A stretch of 64,000 nucleotides of DNA from JAGVPT01 sp963843065 (lineage in GTDB: Bacteria > Bacteroidota > Ignavibacteria > UBA10030 > UBA8401): positions 5,857 to 69,856 of the forward strand of contig CAWJKX010000223.1 of the NCBI GenBank assembly GCA_963843065.1, written 5' to 3'. This document shows, piece after piece, positions 9,128 to 18,191 of this stretch. Position 1 is the stretch's first letter, and each line of letters opens with the position of its first letter. The notes under the pieces are model-generated. The model made no database searches. It was not told the origin of the DNA and was given only the letters and a program-made list of their open reading frames with translations. A program made the translations under genes and the position numbers.

Positions 9128-10174
9128 ATGCCCGCAACAGTGAAATCAAAAAGTGCAAGTGTTGGATCTGCTCATCGCCCCGACGCCGTGAAGCATCAAC
9201 TCTCTCATGATGAACTGCTTCAGCTTTATTATTTCATGCGTTTAACCCGTGAGTTTGAGGAGTCGATTATTACGCTGTACCGCCAGGGAAAAATTATCGG
9301 CGGAGCGTTCAGCGGAAACGGCAATGAAGCAACGGCAGTCGGCAGTGCGTTTTGTTTGAAGAAGGAAGATTATCTCTTCCCGATGCACCGCGACCTTGGT
9401 GCGCACTTCGTGAAAGGTCAGACCGTGCGCAACCTGATGCTTCAACATCTTGGGCGTGGAAACAGCCCTGCCCGCGGCCGCGACGGGACCGGACATTATG
9501 CAGATTCCTCGCTGAGGATATATGGAAATATCAGCCATCTCGCCGCAATGATTCCGGTTGCCACGGGAGTAGCGTTGGCGAGCAAGCTTCGAAAAGAGAA
9601 GTCTGTCGTGATGACGTACATCGGCGACGGAGGGAGCAGCGTCGGCGATTTCCATGAGTCGCTTGCGATGTGTTCCGTGATGAAACTCCCTCTTGTATTG
9701 ATCGTTGAGAACAACCAGTTCGCGTACTCGACGCCGATTGCAAAGCAGTTCATCGTTGAGAAAGTGTCCGACCGGGCGATTGGGTACGGAATCCCCGGTT
9801 TTACGATTGACGGCACAGACGTCGATGAAGTCTATGCGGTCAGCAAGGAGGCGGTTGAACGGGCTCGAAGAGGCGATGGGCCAACGCTCATCGAATCTGT
9901 TACGATGAGAATGCACGGGCACTCGGTGAACGACGGAGCAGAATACGTCCCTAAAAAATTACTGGACGAGTGGAAGAAAAAGGACCCGCTTCTGAAGATT
10001 GAGAAACAGTTAGTCGACAGGAAAATCCTTTCACCGGAAATTCGGAATAATTTCGAAAAGAAAATTGCGGCTGAGATCCAGGAAGCGACGCAGCATGCGT
10101 TAGAAAGTCCATATCCGCCGTCGGAAGATGCCGCTGTTGGAGTATTTGCAGAACAATTAAAAATTAAGAATTAA
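9128..10174 (+). CDS. 2-oxoacid dehydrogenase E1 component, alpha subunit
   Basis: A 348-residue E1 alpha subunit that decarboxylates a branched-chain or related 2-oxoacid with thiamine diphosphate. The ThDP motif is YIGDGGSSVGDFHESL (about 159-174) and the phosphorylation-loop region reads MRMHGHSVNDGAEYVP. The gene starts 11 bases after the fused E1 ends and is followed after 80 bases by its beta partner. No Shine-Dalgarno sequence is visible before the ATG. It could be a branched-chain or acetoin-type E1; sequence reading alone does not separate these. Confidence 0.9.
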   Translation: MPATVKSKSASVGSAHRPDAVKHQLSHDELLQLYYFMRLTREFEESIITLYRQGKIIGGAFSGNGNEATAVGSAFCLKKEDYLFPMHRDLGAHFVKGQTVRNLMLQHLGRGNSPARGRDGTGHYADSSLRIYGNISHLAAMIPVATGVALASKLRKEKSVVMTYIGDGGSSVGDFHESLAMCSVMKLPLVLIVENNQFAYSTPIAKQFIVEKVSDRAIGYGIPGFTIDGTDVDEVYAVSKEAVERARRGDGPTLIESVTMRMHGHSVNDGAEYVPKKLLDEWKKKDPLLKIEKQLVDRKILSPEIRNNFEKKIAAEIQEATQHALESPYPPSEDAAVGVFAEQLKIKN

Positions 10175-10245
10175 TAATTAAGAAATAGAACTTGTGAAAG
10201 CTTAATCTATATTTTAATTCTTAATTTTTAATTATTAATTCATGA
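10150..10245. repeat. AT-rich inverted repeat between the E1 alpha and E1 beta genes
   Basis: An AT-rich stretch (AATTAAAAATTAAGAATTAA, then its near complement TTAATTCTTAATTTTTAATT about 40 bases later) brackets the gene junction and overlaps the end of the E1 alpha gene. Related AATTCCTAATTCATAATTC-type sequence occurs at 12495-12515 and 12712-12745. No terminator T tract is evident. Confidence 0.5.
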
Positions 10246-10254
10246 TTTATCCAA

Positions 10255-11232
10255 ATGCCTGTAATCTCTTATATTGACGCTATCAGCAAGGGACTGTGGG
10301 AAGAGATGGAACGCGATTCGTCGGTTTTTCTTCTCGGCGAAGACATCGGCGAGTACGGCGGTGCGTTTAAGGTCACTAAAGGATTCCTTAACCATTTCGG
10401 GAGCGATCGCGTTGTCGACACGGTTCTTGCAGAATCTGCAATTCTCGGAGCTGCGACCGGCGCTGCGTTGGTCGGGATGAAGCCCGTTGCGGAGATGCAG
10501 TTTGCTGATTTTGTAACATGCGGCTTTAATCAGCTTGTCAATAATTCCGCCTCCATACATTATCGGTGGAATCTTCCCGTGCCGATGGTCGTCCGTCTTC
10601 CGTCCGGTGCAGGCATCCACGGCGGACCGTTTCATTCGCGCAATCCTGAGGCGTGGTTTTTTCATCAACCGGGATTGAAACTTGTTGCACCGTCAACTCC
10701 CTACGATGCAAAGGGGTTGATCAAAGCGGCAATTCGCGACCCGAATCCGGTGTTGTATTTCGAGCACAAGCGACTGTACCGCCACATCAAAGGTGAAGTG
10801 CCGGATGGCGATTATGTTGTCGAAATAGGGAAGGGAGATATTAAGCGGCCGGGGAATGATATTTCCGTCATCACCTACGGATCTGCAGTTCATCTGGCTC
10901 TTGAGGCCGCAGAAATGCTTGAGAAGCAGAGCGGCATCAGTGTTGAGGTTGTTGACCTGCGAAGTTTGATGCCGCTGGATAAAGATTTGATTCTGTCTTC
11001 GGTGAGGAAAACAGGAAAAGTTTTGATAGCGCACGAAGATACGCTCACGGGCGGAATTGGCGGTGAGATTGCCGCTCTTGTTGCAGAGTTTGCGTTTGAA
11101 AGCCTTGACGCTCCTATTAAACGAGTCGGAGCGATGGATATTCCGACTCCATTCGCACCAACGCTCGAGGAATATTTCTTACCGAATAGAGAGAGAATTC
11201 TGACGGCGTTGCAAGAATTAGCGGCGTTTTAA
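10255..11232 (+). CDS. 2-oxoacid dehydrogenase E1 component, beta subunit
   Basis: A 325-residue E1 beta subunit, partner of the alpha subunit just upstream. It begins SYIDAISKGLWEEMERDSSV and contains GEDIGEYGGAFKVTKGF, the beta-type cofactor/interface motif PSGAGIHGGPFHSRNPE, and the C-terminal HEDTLTGGIGGEIAALV. Length is canonical. It precedes the E2 gene by 32 bases, so alpha, beta and E2 form a complete set with lpd. No strong ribosome-binding site is visible. Confidence 0.92.
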   Translation: MPVISYIDAISKGLWEEMERDSSVFLLGEDIGEYGGAFKVTKGFLNHFGSDRVVDTVLAESAILGAATGAALVGMKPVAEMQFADFVTCGFNQLVNNSASIHYRWNLPVPMVVRLPSGAGIHGGPFHSRNPEAWFFHQPGLKLVAPSTPYDAKGLIKAAIRDPNPVLYFEHKRLYRHIKGEVPDGDYVVEIGKGDIKRPGNDISVITYGSAVHLALEAAEMLEKQSGISVEVVDLRSLMPLDKDLILSSVRKTGKVLIAHEDTLTGGIGGEIAALVAEFAFESLDAPIKRVGAMDIPTPFAPTLEEYFLPNRERILTALQELAAF

Positions 11233-11264
11233 AAAGACAAAACGAAAAAAAACACAAAGAACTT

Positions 11265-12513
11265 ATGGCTATTGTCGACGTCATCATGCCCCAGATGGGC
11301 GAAAGTATAGCGGAGGGGACAATCACAAAGTGGTACAAAAAAGTCGGGGATAAAATTGCCAAGGACGAAACCTTGCTGGAAATCAGCACGGACAAAGTTG
11401 ATTCTGAGATTCCATCCCCTTCAGCCGGACTTGTAGCCGAATTACTTTTTCCGGAGCAGAAAACTGTCGACGTCCACACTGTGATCGCAAGAATACAGAC
11501 AGATGTCCATGCCCCATTAACGTCTAGTCCTGAACATATTCAATCTAAAACCCAAAACCCAACGCTTGAAATCGGTTCGACCATTGACTCTTCTCTTGAA
11601 CCAGTAACCATCAGACAAAGCACTTCAGCAGCAACGAATAGATTCTTTTCTCCACTCGTCATGAACATTGCCCGTGCTGAGGGCATTTCGCTAAGTGAGT
11701 TGGAAAAAATTCCGGGAAGCGGGGCAAACAATCGTGTTTCAAAAAAGGATGTTCTGGATTACATTGAGCGCAGAAAATCGGGAAGTGCAACAGCCCATGT
11801 CAAACCGTCGACTCGCGGGAACTCCGTCTGGAAGCGTCGAAGTAATAAAGATGGACACGATGCGGAAAGCCATTGCCGAACACATGGTGCGGAGCGTGCA
11901 CACCTCGGCTCACGTCGGCTCGGTGGCAGAGGCCGATGTTTCGAAGATTGTCGCATACCGGGAAAAACACAAAGCAGATTTTGAGAAGAGGGAGGGGTTC
12001 AAGCTTACGTTCACCCCATTCTTTGTTGATGCGGCCGTCAAGGCAATAAAAGATTTTCCGTTGATCAATGCATCCGTCGACGGCGATTCGATTATTCTCC
12101 GGAAGGACATCAATATTGGAGTTGCTGTTGCGCTGGAAAATGGCTTAATTGTTCCTGTAGTGAAGCAGGCTGCCGGCAAAGATTTCGCCGGACTTGCCCG
12201 TGCGGTAAATGACCTGTCTAATCGCGCACGGACGAAAAAGCTTGCACCGGATGATGTGCAGGGGGGAACGTTTACGATTACCAACCCGGGCATTTTCGGC
12301 AATCTCTTCGGCTTCCCGATAATCAACCAACCACAAGTGGCAATACTGGGCGTGGGCGCCATCAAAAAGCGTCCAGTGGTGATTAATGACGCGATTGCCA
12401 TTCGTTCGATGGTGTATATTTCGATGTCGTACGACCACCGGATAATCGACGGAGCGCTCGGTGGAATGTTTTTACAGAGAATAGTCCAGTATTTGGAGAA
12501 TTATGAATTATGA
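11265..12513 (+). CDS. 2-oxoacid dehydrogenase E2 (dihydrolipoyl acyltransferase), branched-chain-type set; frame break
   Basis: E2 core of the complex: it carries the acyl group on a lipoyl arm and passes it to CoA. Domains in order are one lipoyl domain (residues 1-76, lipoylated lysine in EISTDKVDSE), a Thr/Ser-rich linker, a peripheral subunit-binding domain (FSPLVMNIARAEGISLSEL...VSKKDVLDYI) and the catalytic domain ending with the active-site HRIIDGALGG. The frame breaks near 11818-11821 in CGCGGGAAC; deleting one G gives a 415-residue protein. The substrate class is taken from the neighbouring E1 genes. Confidence 0.88.
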
Positions 12514-12516
12514 ATT

Positions 12517-12658
12517 GAAACATCTGAAAAATTGGTTTCGCGCTAAGTCGCTAAGTCGCGAAGGATCTGTTTTAGAATCATTTTGCGACTTTGCGTCTGG
12601 CGAAGCCATCCCCTTGGATTTGCGCGAGCCGCACTTTCGGAATTATTCAGAAGGCTCG
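12517..12658 (+). repeat. dispersed repeat family R1, copy A
   Basis: Starts GAAACATCTGAAAAATTGG and contains CGCTAAGTCGC, TCTGTTTTAGAATCA, GCGACTTTGCG, CGCGAGCCGCACTTT and ends ATTATTCAGAAGGCTCG. The same order of blocks occurs in reverse complement at 42737-42848 and, more diverged, at 25723-25835. Copy A carries about 27 extra bases (12597-12623) relative to the 42.7 kb copy. It fills most of the gap between E2 and lipA and is not coding. Confidence 0.85.
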
Positions 12659-12748
12659 AATTAGGAATCAGAAACAACATAGCACGCAACTTCAAAATCC
12701 ATTTCTGAAAAATTCCTAATTCATAATTCAAAATTCCTAATTATTACA

Positions 12749-13619
12749 ATGGAAACAATCATACAGGAAATACACGTCGAACGGCAGCGCAAACCGGAAT
12801 GGTTGAAGGCACGCGTTCCGGGGGGAGAGAATTACTCACGGTTGAAGAGCCTGATCGACAAGAGCCGGCTCCATACCGTGTGTGAAGAGGCCCGGTGTCC
12901 CAATATGGGAGAATGCTGGAATTCCGGTACCGCAACGTTCATGATCCTTGGCGATACGTGCACACGAAGCTGCGGCTTTTGCGCCGTGAAGACCGGCCGT
13001 CCTGAATTTTTGGATAAAGATGAGCCGCGGCGTGTCGGCGAAGCGGTCGAGATAATGAAGCTCCGGCATGCGGTCATTACTTCTGTCAACCGCGATGAGC
13101 TGTTTGACGGCGGCGCGCAAATCTTTGCAGAGACTATTCGTGAAATTCGCAGCCGCGTCCCTGGATGCCGCATTGAAGTGCTTATCCCGGATTTTGTAGG
13201 AAGCGAACAGGCTTTGAATATTGTCCTCGATGCTCAGCCGGATATTCTCAATCACAACACAGAGACTGTCCCCCGATTGTATAAAATTGTCCGCCCGCAG
13301 GCGCACTACAATCGTTCGCTCGAATTGCTCTTCCGCGCAAAGCAGAAAGGGTTTCTCACGAAATCCGGCTTGATGCTCGGACTCGGTGAGACAATCGAAG
13401 AAGTGATCGATACAATGAGCGACCTCCGGGAAGTAGAATGCGATATTCTTACGCTCGGTCAGTATTTGCAGCCGACACAATCTCATTTGCCCGTTGAACG
13501 GTATGTTCGTCCCGAAGAATTTGCGGAGGCTGAAACAGCGTGGCCTTGAGATGGGATTCCGGTACATCGAGTCGGGTCCGCTCGTGCGCAGTTCATACCA
13601 CGCTGCCGAACAAGTGTAA
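12749..13619 (+). CDS. lipA: lipoyl synthase (frame break near the C terminus)
   Basis: Radical-SAM enzyme that inserts two sulfurs into octanoyl-E2 to make the lipoyl cofactor. Visible are the auxiliary-cluster cysteines (CEEARCPNMGEC, about residues 45-56), the radical-SAM CxxxCxxC in DTCTRSCGFCAVK (about 70-82), and TLGQYLQPTQSHLPV near the end. The frame stops at 13549, but deleting one G near 13529-13533 (GAGGCTG) continues it into GLEMGFRYIESGPLVRSSYH, the conserved LipA C terminus, ending at 13619 with 289 residues. No ribosome-binding site is evident. With lipB and three E1 sets it completes a self-contained lipoylation island. Confidence 0.93.
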
Positions 13620-13643
13620 TTTTTTTCATCATAAGGAGAACGA

Positions 13644-14669
13644 ATGGCAACAGCTACACTGAAGAAAGAATCAAAAAGTGTAAAAGCATTTCGCTGGAAA
13701 GATTTAGGATTGTCCAATGCAAAACTCATCGACCTATACCGCCAAATGCTTCTCATCCGCAGGTTTGAAGAGCGCTCTGCACAAGAATACGGGAAAAGCA
13801 AGATCGGCGGTTTTTGCCATTTATATATCGGACAAGAAGCCGTTGGCGTAGGCGCGATAGCCGCTTTGCGCGAGGATGATTATATTTTTTCGGCATATCG
13901 CGACCATGGCCACGCCATCGCTCGCGGGATGGAGCCGAAAGTCATCATGGCAGAACTCTTCGGCAAGTTCACCGGCTGCTCGAAGGGCGTCGGCGGTTCG
14001 ATGCATATGTTCGATGCTTCGAAAGGGTTTATGGGGGGATATGGTATCGTAGGCGGCCACGTACCGCTTGCTTCCGGCACAGCATTCGCTTCAAAATATC
14101 TCGGCAAAGATTCTGTCACCGTCTGCTTCTTCGGTGAAGCTGCGGCTAATCAAGGAGTGTTTCATGAAACGCTAAACCTTGCGGCATTGTGGAAATTGCC
14201 GGTCGTCTTCATCTGCGAGAACAATCGTTTCGGGATGGGAACGGCTGTTGAACGATCGACCGCCGTGTGGGATATTTATCAAAAGGCTTCGGCGTACGAT
14301 ATCACCCGCCAATGGGTCGACGGCATGGATGTGCTGGAGATGTACCGCGTCGTCAAAGAATCCGTCGATCGTGCCCGCAAAACCGGCGCGCCGACAATGC
14401 TTGAAGCTCGGACGTACCGATTCCGCGGCCACTCGATGTCCGACCCGATACACGGCCATTACAGGACAAAAGAGGAAGTCGAAGAACAAAAGAAGAGTGA
14501 TCCGATCCCGGCTTTCGGACATGAAATGCTCGAGGCCGGTATTCTCAGTCAGCCGGTCATTGATGAAATGGAATTAGAGATCAAGAAAATTGTCGATGAA
14601 TCGGTTGAGTTTGCCGAACACAGCCCCGAGCCGCCGGCTGATTTTTTGTATGAAAACGTCTACTCTTAA
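13644..14669 (+). CDS. pdhA: pyruvate dehydrogenase-type E1 component, alpha subunit
   Basis: A 341-residue E1 alpha subunit of the pyruvate dehydrogenase type. Features include GGFCHLYIGQEAVGVG (about 54-69), YRDHGHAIARG, the ThDP motif FFGEAAANQGVFHETLN (a GEAA variant of the usual GDGA) and the loop RTYRFRGHSMSDP. AAGGAGA precedes the start. It is followed at 22 bases by the beta subunit and then its own E2, making this the third E1 set of the island. Assignment to pyruvate rests on the RGHSMSDP loop and the E2 type; it is likely but not proven. Confidence 0.92.
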   Translation: MATATLKKESKSVKAFRWKDLGLSNAKLIDLYRQMLLIRRFEERSAQEYGKSKIGGFCHLYIGQEAVGVGAIAALREDDYIFSAYRDHGHAIARGMEPKVIMAELFGKFTGCSKGVGGSMHMFDASKGFMGGYGIVGGHVPLASGTAFASKYLGKDSVTVCFFGEAAANQGVFHETLNLAALWKLPVVFICENNRFGMGTAVERSTAVWDIYQKASAYDITRQWVDGMDVLEMYRVVKESVDRARKTGAPTMLEARTYRFRGHSMSDPIHGHYRTKEEVEEQKKSDPIPAFGHEMLEAGILSQPVIDEMELEIKKIVDESVEFAEHSPEPPADFLYENVYS

Positions 14670-14691
14670 TTTTGAAAAGGGAAAATGAAGT

Positions 14692-15669
14692 ATGGCAGTG
14701 ATTGCATTTCGTGAAGCATTAAATCAGGCAATGTGCGAAGAGATGGAGCGGGATCCGAATGTTTTTTTGATGGGTGAAGAAGTCGGGCAGTACCAAGGCG
14801 CATACAAAGTCAGCCAGGGCATGCTTCAAAAATTCGGGGAGAAAAGGGTGATCGACACCCCGATTACCGAAGCCGGGTTTGCCGGGTTAGGAATAGGCGC
14901 CGCAATGGTAGGCCTGCGTCCGATCGTCGAGATGATGACATGGAATTTTGCCATCCTTGCCTTCGACCAGTTGTTCAATAATGCGGCAAAAATACGATAC
15001 ATGTCCGGCGGGCAATTCAAAGTGCCGATCGTCATCCGAGGCCCTTCCGGCGCCGCGCATGCCCTCGCTTCGCAGCACTCCCAGTCGCTCGAATCAATGC
15101 TCTCGCATGTTCCGGGATTGATCGTGATCATTCCCTCAACCCCGGCGGACGGGAAAGGGCTGTTGAAGTCGGCGATACGCGACGACAATCCGGTGATGTT
15201 CATGGAAAGCGAAATGATGTACGGGCACAAAGGAGAAGTTCCGGAAGAAGAATACACGATTCCCATCGGGGTCGGCGACATTAAACGAAAAGGAGAGCAC
15301 GTGACAATCGTCGCATGGTCGAAGATGCTCCATGTCTCGCTCGCGGCGGCAGACGAATTGATGAAAGAAGGGATCGAAGCCGAGGTGATCGACCCGCGTA
15401 CAATTCGTCCTCTGGATGAAGACCTGATTATTAATTCCGTCAAGAAAACAAACCGGTGCGTCATCGTCGAGGAAGCGTGGCCGTTCGCCTCCGTCGGCGC
15501 CGAAATTGCAAGCCGCGTTTATTCCAAAGCGTTCGACTACCTTGACGCTCCGATTGAAAGGCTGAACGGCGCAGATATTCCGATGCCGTATGCGACCAAT
15601 CTCGAGAAGCAAGCGCTGCCGAGTGCTGCGAAGGTCATCGCGGCTGTCAAAAAAGTTCTCTATCGGTAA
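14692..15669 (+). CDS. pdhB: pyruvate dehydrogenase-type E1 component, beta subunit
   Basis: A 325-residue E1 beta subunit. It opens FREALNQAMCEEMERDPNVF, contains MGEEVGQYQGAYKVSQGM and DTPITEAGFAGLGIGAAM, and the interface motif GPSGAAHALASQHSQSLE that is typical of PdhB. It follows pdhA with 22 bases between them, and its E2 follows after a 175-base gap that contains a dispersed palindrome. Forms the alpha2-beta2 E1 with the upstream gene. Confidence 0.93.
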   Translation: MAVIAFREALNQAMCEEMERDPNVFLMGEEVGQYQGAYKVSQGMLQKFGEKRVIDTPITEAGFAGLGIGAAMVGLRPIVEMMTWNFAILAFDQLFNNAAKIRYMSGGQFKVPIVIRGPSGAAHALASQHSQSLESMLSHVPGLIVIIPSTPADGKGLLKSAIRDDNPVMFMESEMMYGHKGEVPEEEYTIPIGVGDIKRKGEHVTIVAWSKMLHVSLAAADELMKEGIEAEVIDPRTIRPLDEDLIINSVKKTNRCVIVEEAWPFASVGAEIASRVYSKAFDYLDAPIERLNGADIPMPYATNLEKQALPSAAKVIAAVKKVLYR

Positions 15670-15698
15670 AAGCTGATGCTACGGAGAAATTGAATGTT

Positions 15699-15784
15699 CC
15701 ACTAAGTTCACGAAGAACACGAAGCGAACACATTTATGAAGATTGTTCCATAACCAACTTCGTGCTTTTTCGTGTTCTTCGTGG
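15699..15784. repeat. imperfect palindrome of the CACGAAGAACACGAAG type
   Basis: The left arm (15699-15725, CACGAAGAACACGAAG core) and right arm (15758-15784, CTTTTTCGTGTTCTTCGTGG) are near-complementary around a roughly 32-base centre. It lies in the gap between pdhB and the PDH E2 gene. It differs in sequence from family R1 but has the same style of short repeated units in opposed arms. Confidence 0.7.
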
Positions 15785-15844
15785 ATACTAACAGTGCACA
15801 GTGTTAGCTAAAAAGTTATTTCACAACGGGAAAGCGAAGAACAG

Positions 15845-17075
15845 ATGGCAACAAAAATAGCAATGCCGAAACTCAGCGATACCATGGAAGAAGGAATCAT
15901 CCTGAAGTGGTTGAAGAAAGAAGGCGAGCCGGTGAAACAGGGGGAGATTATTGCCGAGGTTCAAACAGACAAAGCCGATATGGAACTTGAAGCATACGAC
16001 ACCGGCGTCTTGCGAAAAATCTTTGTGCCTGAAGGGAAGGGGGCGGCGGTTGGAAAACCTATCGCGATTATCGGTGACGCGCATCGGAAGACATCTCATC
16101 GCTGTTGGTTGATACTACTGCTCCAAGTTCAGGACATGGTCCGGCGGCGAGCGCCCCCACGGCACCGAAGGGAGTCGAACAAACTCAACAGTCTACAGCA
16201 TCTTCTCCCACGTGCGGGCGGAGATGGCGACGAGCGTGTGAAAGCATCCCCTCTTGCAAAAGCAATTGCTGCTCAGAATAAAATAGATTTGCATTCCATC
16301 AGCGGCTCGGGTCCGATGGGGCGAATCGTAAGAAAAGATCTCGATCTGCCTCTTTCAAAAAGTGCGGGGCACATTGCACGCCCGTATGTCGCCGGCACGT
16401 CGCAGGAGATCCCTCTGTCATTGATGCGCAAGACGATCGCCAAAAGGCTCGTCGAGAGCAAGACGACGGCCCCCCACTTCTACCTCACCTATGAAGTCGA
16501 TATGAAGCGTGCCATCGATCTTCGCGCTTCCTTAAATTCAAGCGGCGACGTAAAGATAAGTTTCAACGACATCATCGTCAGGGCATGCGCATTTGCACTC
16601 CGCAATCATCCCAAGGTGAATTCTTCGTTTGCGGGAGACAAGATCATTCAGCATGGCGCGATCAACGTGGGGGTAGCGGTTGCTATCGACGACGGTCTGA
16701 TTACACCGGTCATCCGCAATACCGATATGAAAAGTCTTTTTGAGATTGCAAGCGAATCGAAAGAATTGGCGGCTAAAGCGAGGGATAAGAAACTCAAGCC
16801 GGATGAATTCAGCGGAGGGACTTTCACGGTGAGCAATCTGGGAATGCTCGGCGTCGAGGAATTCGCAGCAATCATCAACCCGCCCGAAGCCGCGATCCTT
16901 GGCGGTGGGTGCGATCACTGAAAAACCGGTGGTCGAAAATGGGCAAATTATTGCCGGGCATAGGCTAAAGCTGACGCTCTCGTGCGACCATCGCGTTGTT
17001 GACGGCGCGGTCGGGGCTGAGTTTATGCAGGAAGTAAAGCTGATTCTGGAAAACCCCTGGAAGCTCGCACTGTAA
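15845..17075 (+). CDS. pdhC: pyruvate dehydrogenase-type E2 (dihydrolipoyl acetyltransferase; three frame breaks)
   Basis: E2 of the PDH-type set. The N-terminal lipoyl domain contains AEVQTDKADMELEAYDTGVL (lipoylated Lys), followed by an Ala/Pro/Thr linker, a subunit-binding domain (KASPLAKAIAAQNKIDL...GRIVRKDL) and the catalytic domain whose LSCDHRVVDGAVGAEFM active site lies in another frame after a break. Two compensating shifts fall in the linker (near 16080 and 16215). A third near 16903-16908 (GGCGG) prematurely ends the frame at 16921. Correcting them gives 409 residues ending at 17075, a normal E2 length. Confidence 0.9.
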
Positions 17076-17110
17076 TTTCTCTGAAAAAAAATCTTGCTTT
17101 TCCACTGGTT

Positions 17111-17137
17111 TTGGCGTAAATTTAAAAGCTGTATAAT
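17111..17137 (+). promoter_or_regulatory. probable promoter of the rplM operon
   Basis: A perfect TATAAT (17132-17137) lies 28 bases before the rplM start. The best upstream element is TTGGCG (17111-17116) with a short 15-base spacer. The -10 is convincing, the -35 less so. Confidence 0.5.
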
Positions 17138-17164
17138 TTTGAACTTTGAAACGTGGAGGTTGCT

Positions 17165-17614
17165 GTGGCTTTCGGAGATAAAAGCACATATTTTTTTAAA
17201 CAGAGTGAAATCGAACAAAAGTGGTATCTCGTCGATGCTCAAGGGCAGACTCTTGGGAGAATTGCAACACAGGTGGCAAAAATCCTTCGGGGAAAGCACA
17301 AACCGATCTTTACGCCAAATGTGGATACCGGAGATTTCGTCATTGTCGTGAACGCAGAGAAGATCAAAGTGACGGGGAAGCGAACCGAAATGAAAGAGTA
17401 CTTCCATTATACCGGTTATCCCGGCGGTGCTGTGTTTGAGAGCTTCAAGGACGTGATCAAGAACAATCCTGAACGAGTGATTGAACATGCCGTGAAAGGC
17501 ATGCTTCCGCACAACCGTTTAGGCAAGCGCATATTTAAGAAATTAAAAGTGTACACCGGCACCGAACATCCGCACGCAGCGCAAAAGCCGGAAACACTCG
17601 CGGTCAAGAGTTAA
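17165..17614 (+). CDS. rplM: 50S ribosomal protein L13
   Basis: Large-subunit ribosomal protein L13, 149 residues from the chosen GTG. The conserved core WYLVDAQGQTLGRIATQVAKILRGKHKP and the HAVKGMLPHNRLGKR segment are present. The GTG at 17165 is preferred over an in-frame GTG at 17153 because GGAGG lies five bases before it and within the longer version. Followed directly by rpsI, the standard bacterial pairing. Confidence 0.96.
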   Translation: MAFGDKSTYFFKQSEIEQKWYLVDAQGQTLGRIATQVAKILRGKHKPIFTPNVDTGDFVIVVNAEKIKVTGKRTEMKEYFHYTGYPGGAVFESFKDVIKNNPERVIEHAVKGMLPHNRLGKRIFKKLKVYTGTEHPHAAQKPETLAVKS

Positions 17615-17648
17615 ATTATCAACGCCATTATGACATTGAAGGACTAGA

Positions 17649-18041
17649 ATGCCTCAACACAATATCACTGCAGTCGGACGACGCAAAACTTCAGTAGCTC
17701 GGGTAATTCTTAAAGTGGGTACGGGTGCAATTGTCGTAAACAAGCAGCCGTTCGAAAAGTATTTCCCTCAGGAAATTTACCGTGCTGATATCGTAAAACC
17801 GTTCAGCGTTACCGACACTGCGGGTAAATACGATGTTGCGGTGACCGTTGAGGGGGGCGGAGCTGCAGGTCAAGCCGGCGCAATGAGACTCGGCATTGCA
17901 CGGGCGCTTCTCGAAGCAAGCGATGAGTTCCGTACTTTGTTGCGCGGTCATGCTCTTCTTACACGCGACCCGCGCATGGTTGAGCGAAAAAAATACGGAC
18001 AGAAGAAAGCCCGGAAAAGATTTCAATTTTCCAAACGATAA
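17649..18041 (+). CDS. rpsI: 30S ribosomal protein S9
   Basis: Small-subunit protein S9, 130 residues, ending in the conserved basic tail RMVERKKYGQKKARKRFQFSKR-type sequence that reaches the P site. GRRKTSVARV near the N terminus and GQAGAMRLGIARALL are diagnostic. GAAGGA precedes the ATG. The frame is intact. Confidence 0.97.
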   Translation: MPQHNITAVGRRKTSVARVILKVGTGAIVVNKQPFEKYFPQEIYRADIVKPFSVTDTAGKYDVAVTVEGGGAAGQAGAMRLGIARALLEASDEFRTLLRGHALLTRDPRMVERKKYGQKKARKRFQFSKR

Positions 18042-18191
18042 CAGAGATCGTGCGGACTGCAGGCTGTTCGCACTCTTCTGTTGCGTATTATCAAGCATAC
18101 TTTCCGACTTGCACGGAAGTGTCCTGCTCTGCGGGATCCCGGACGAGGATGACGAAAGTAGAAGACTAAAACTAAACAGAAAAGGAATACA

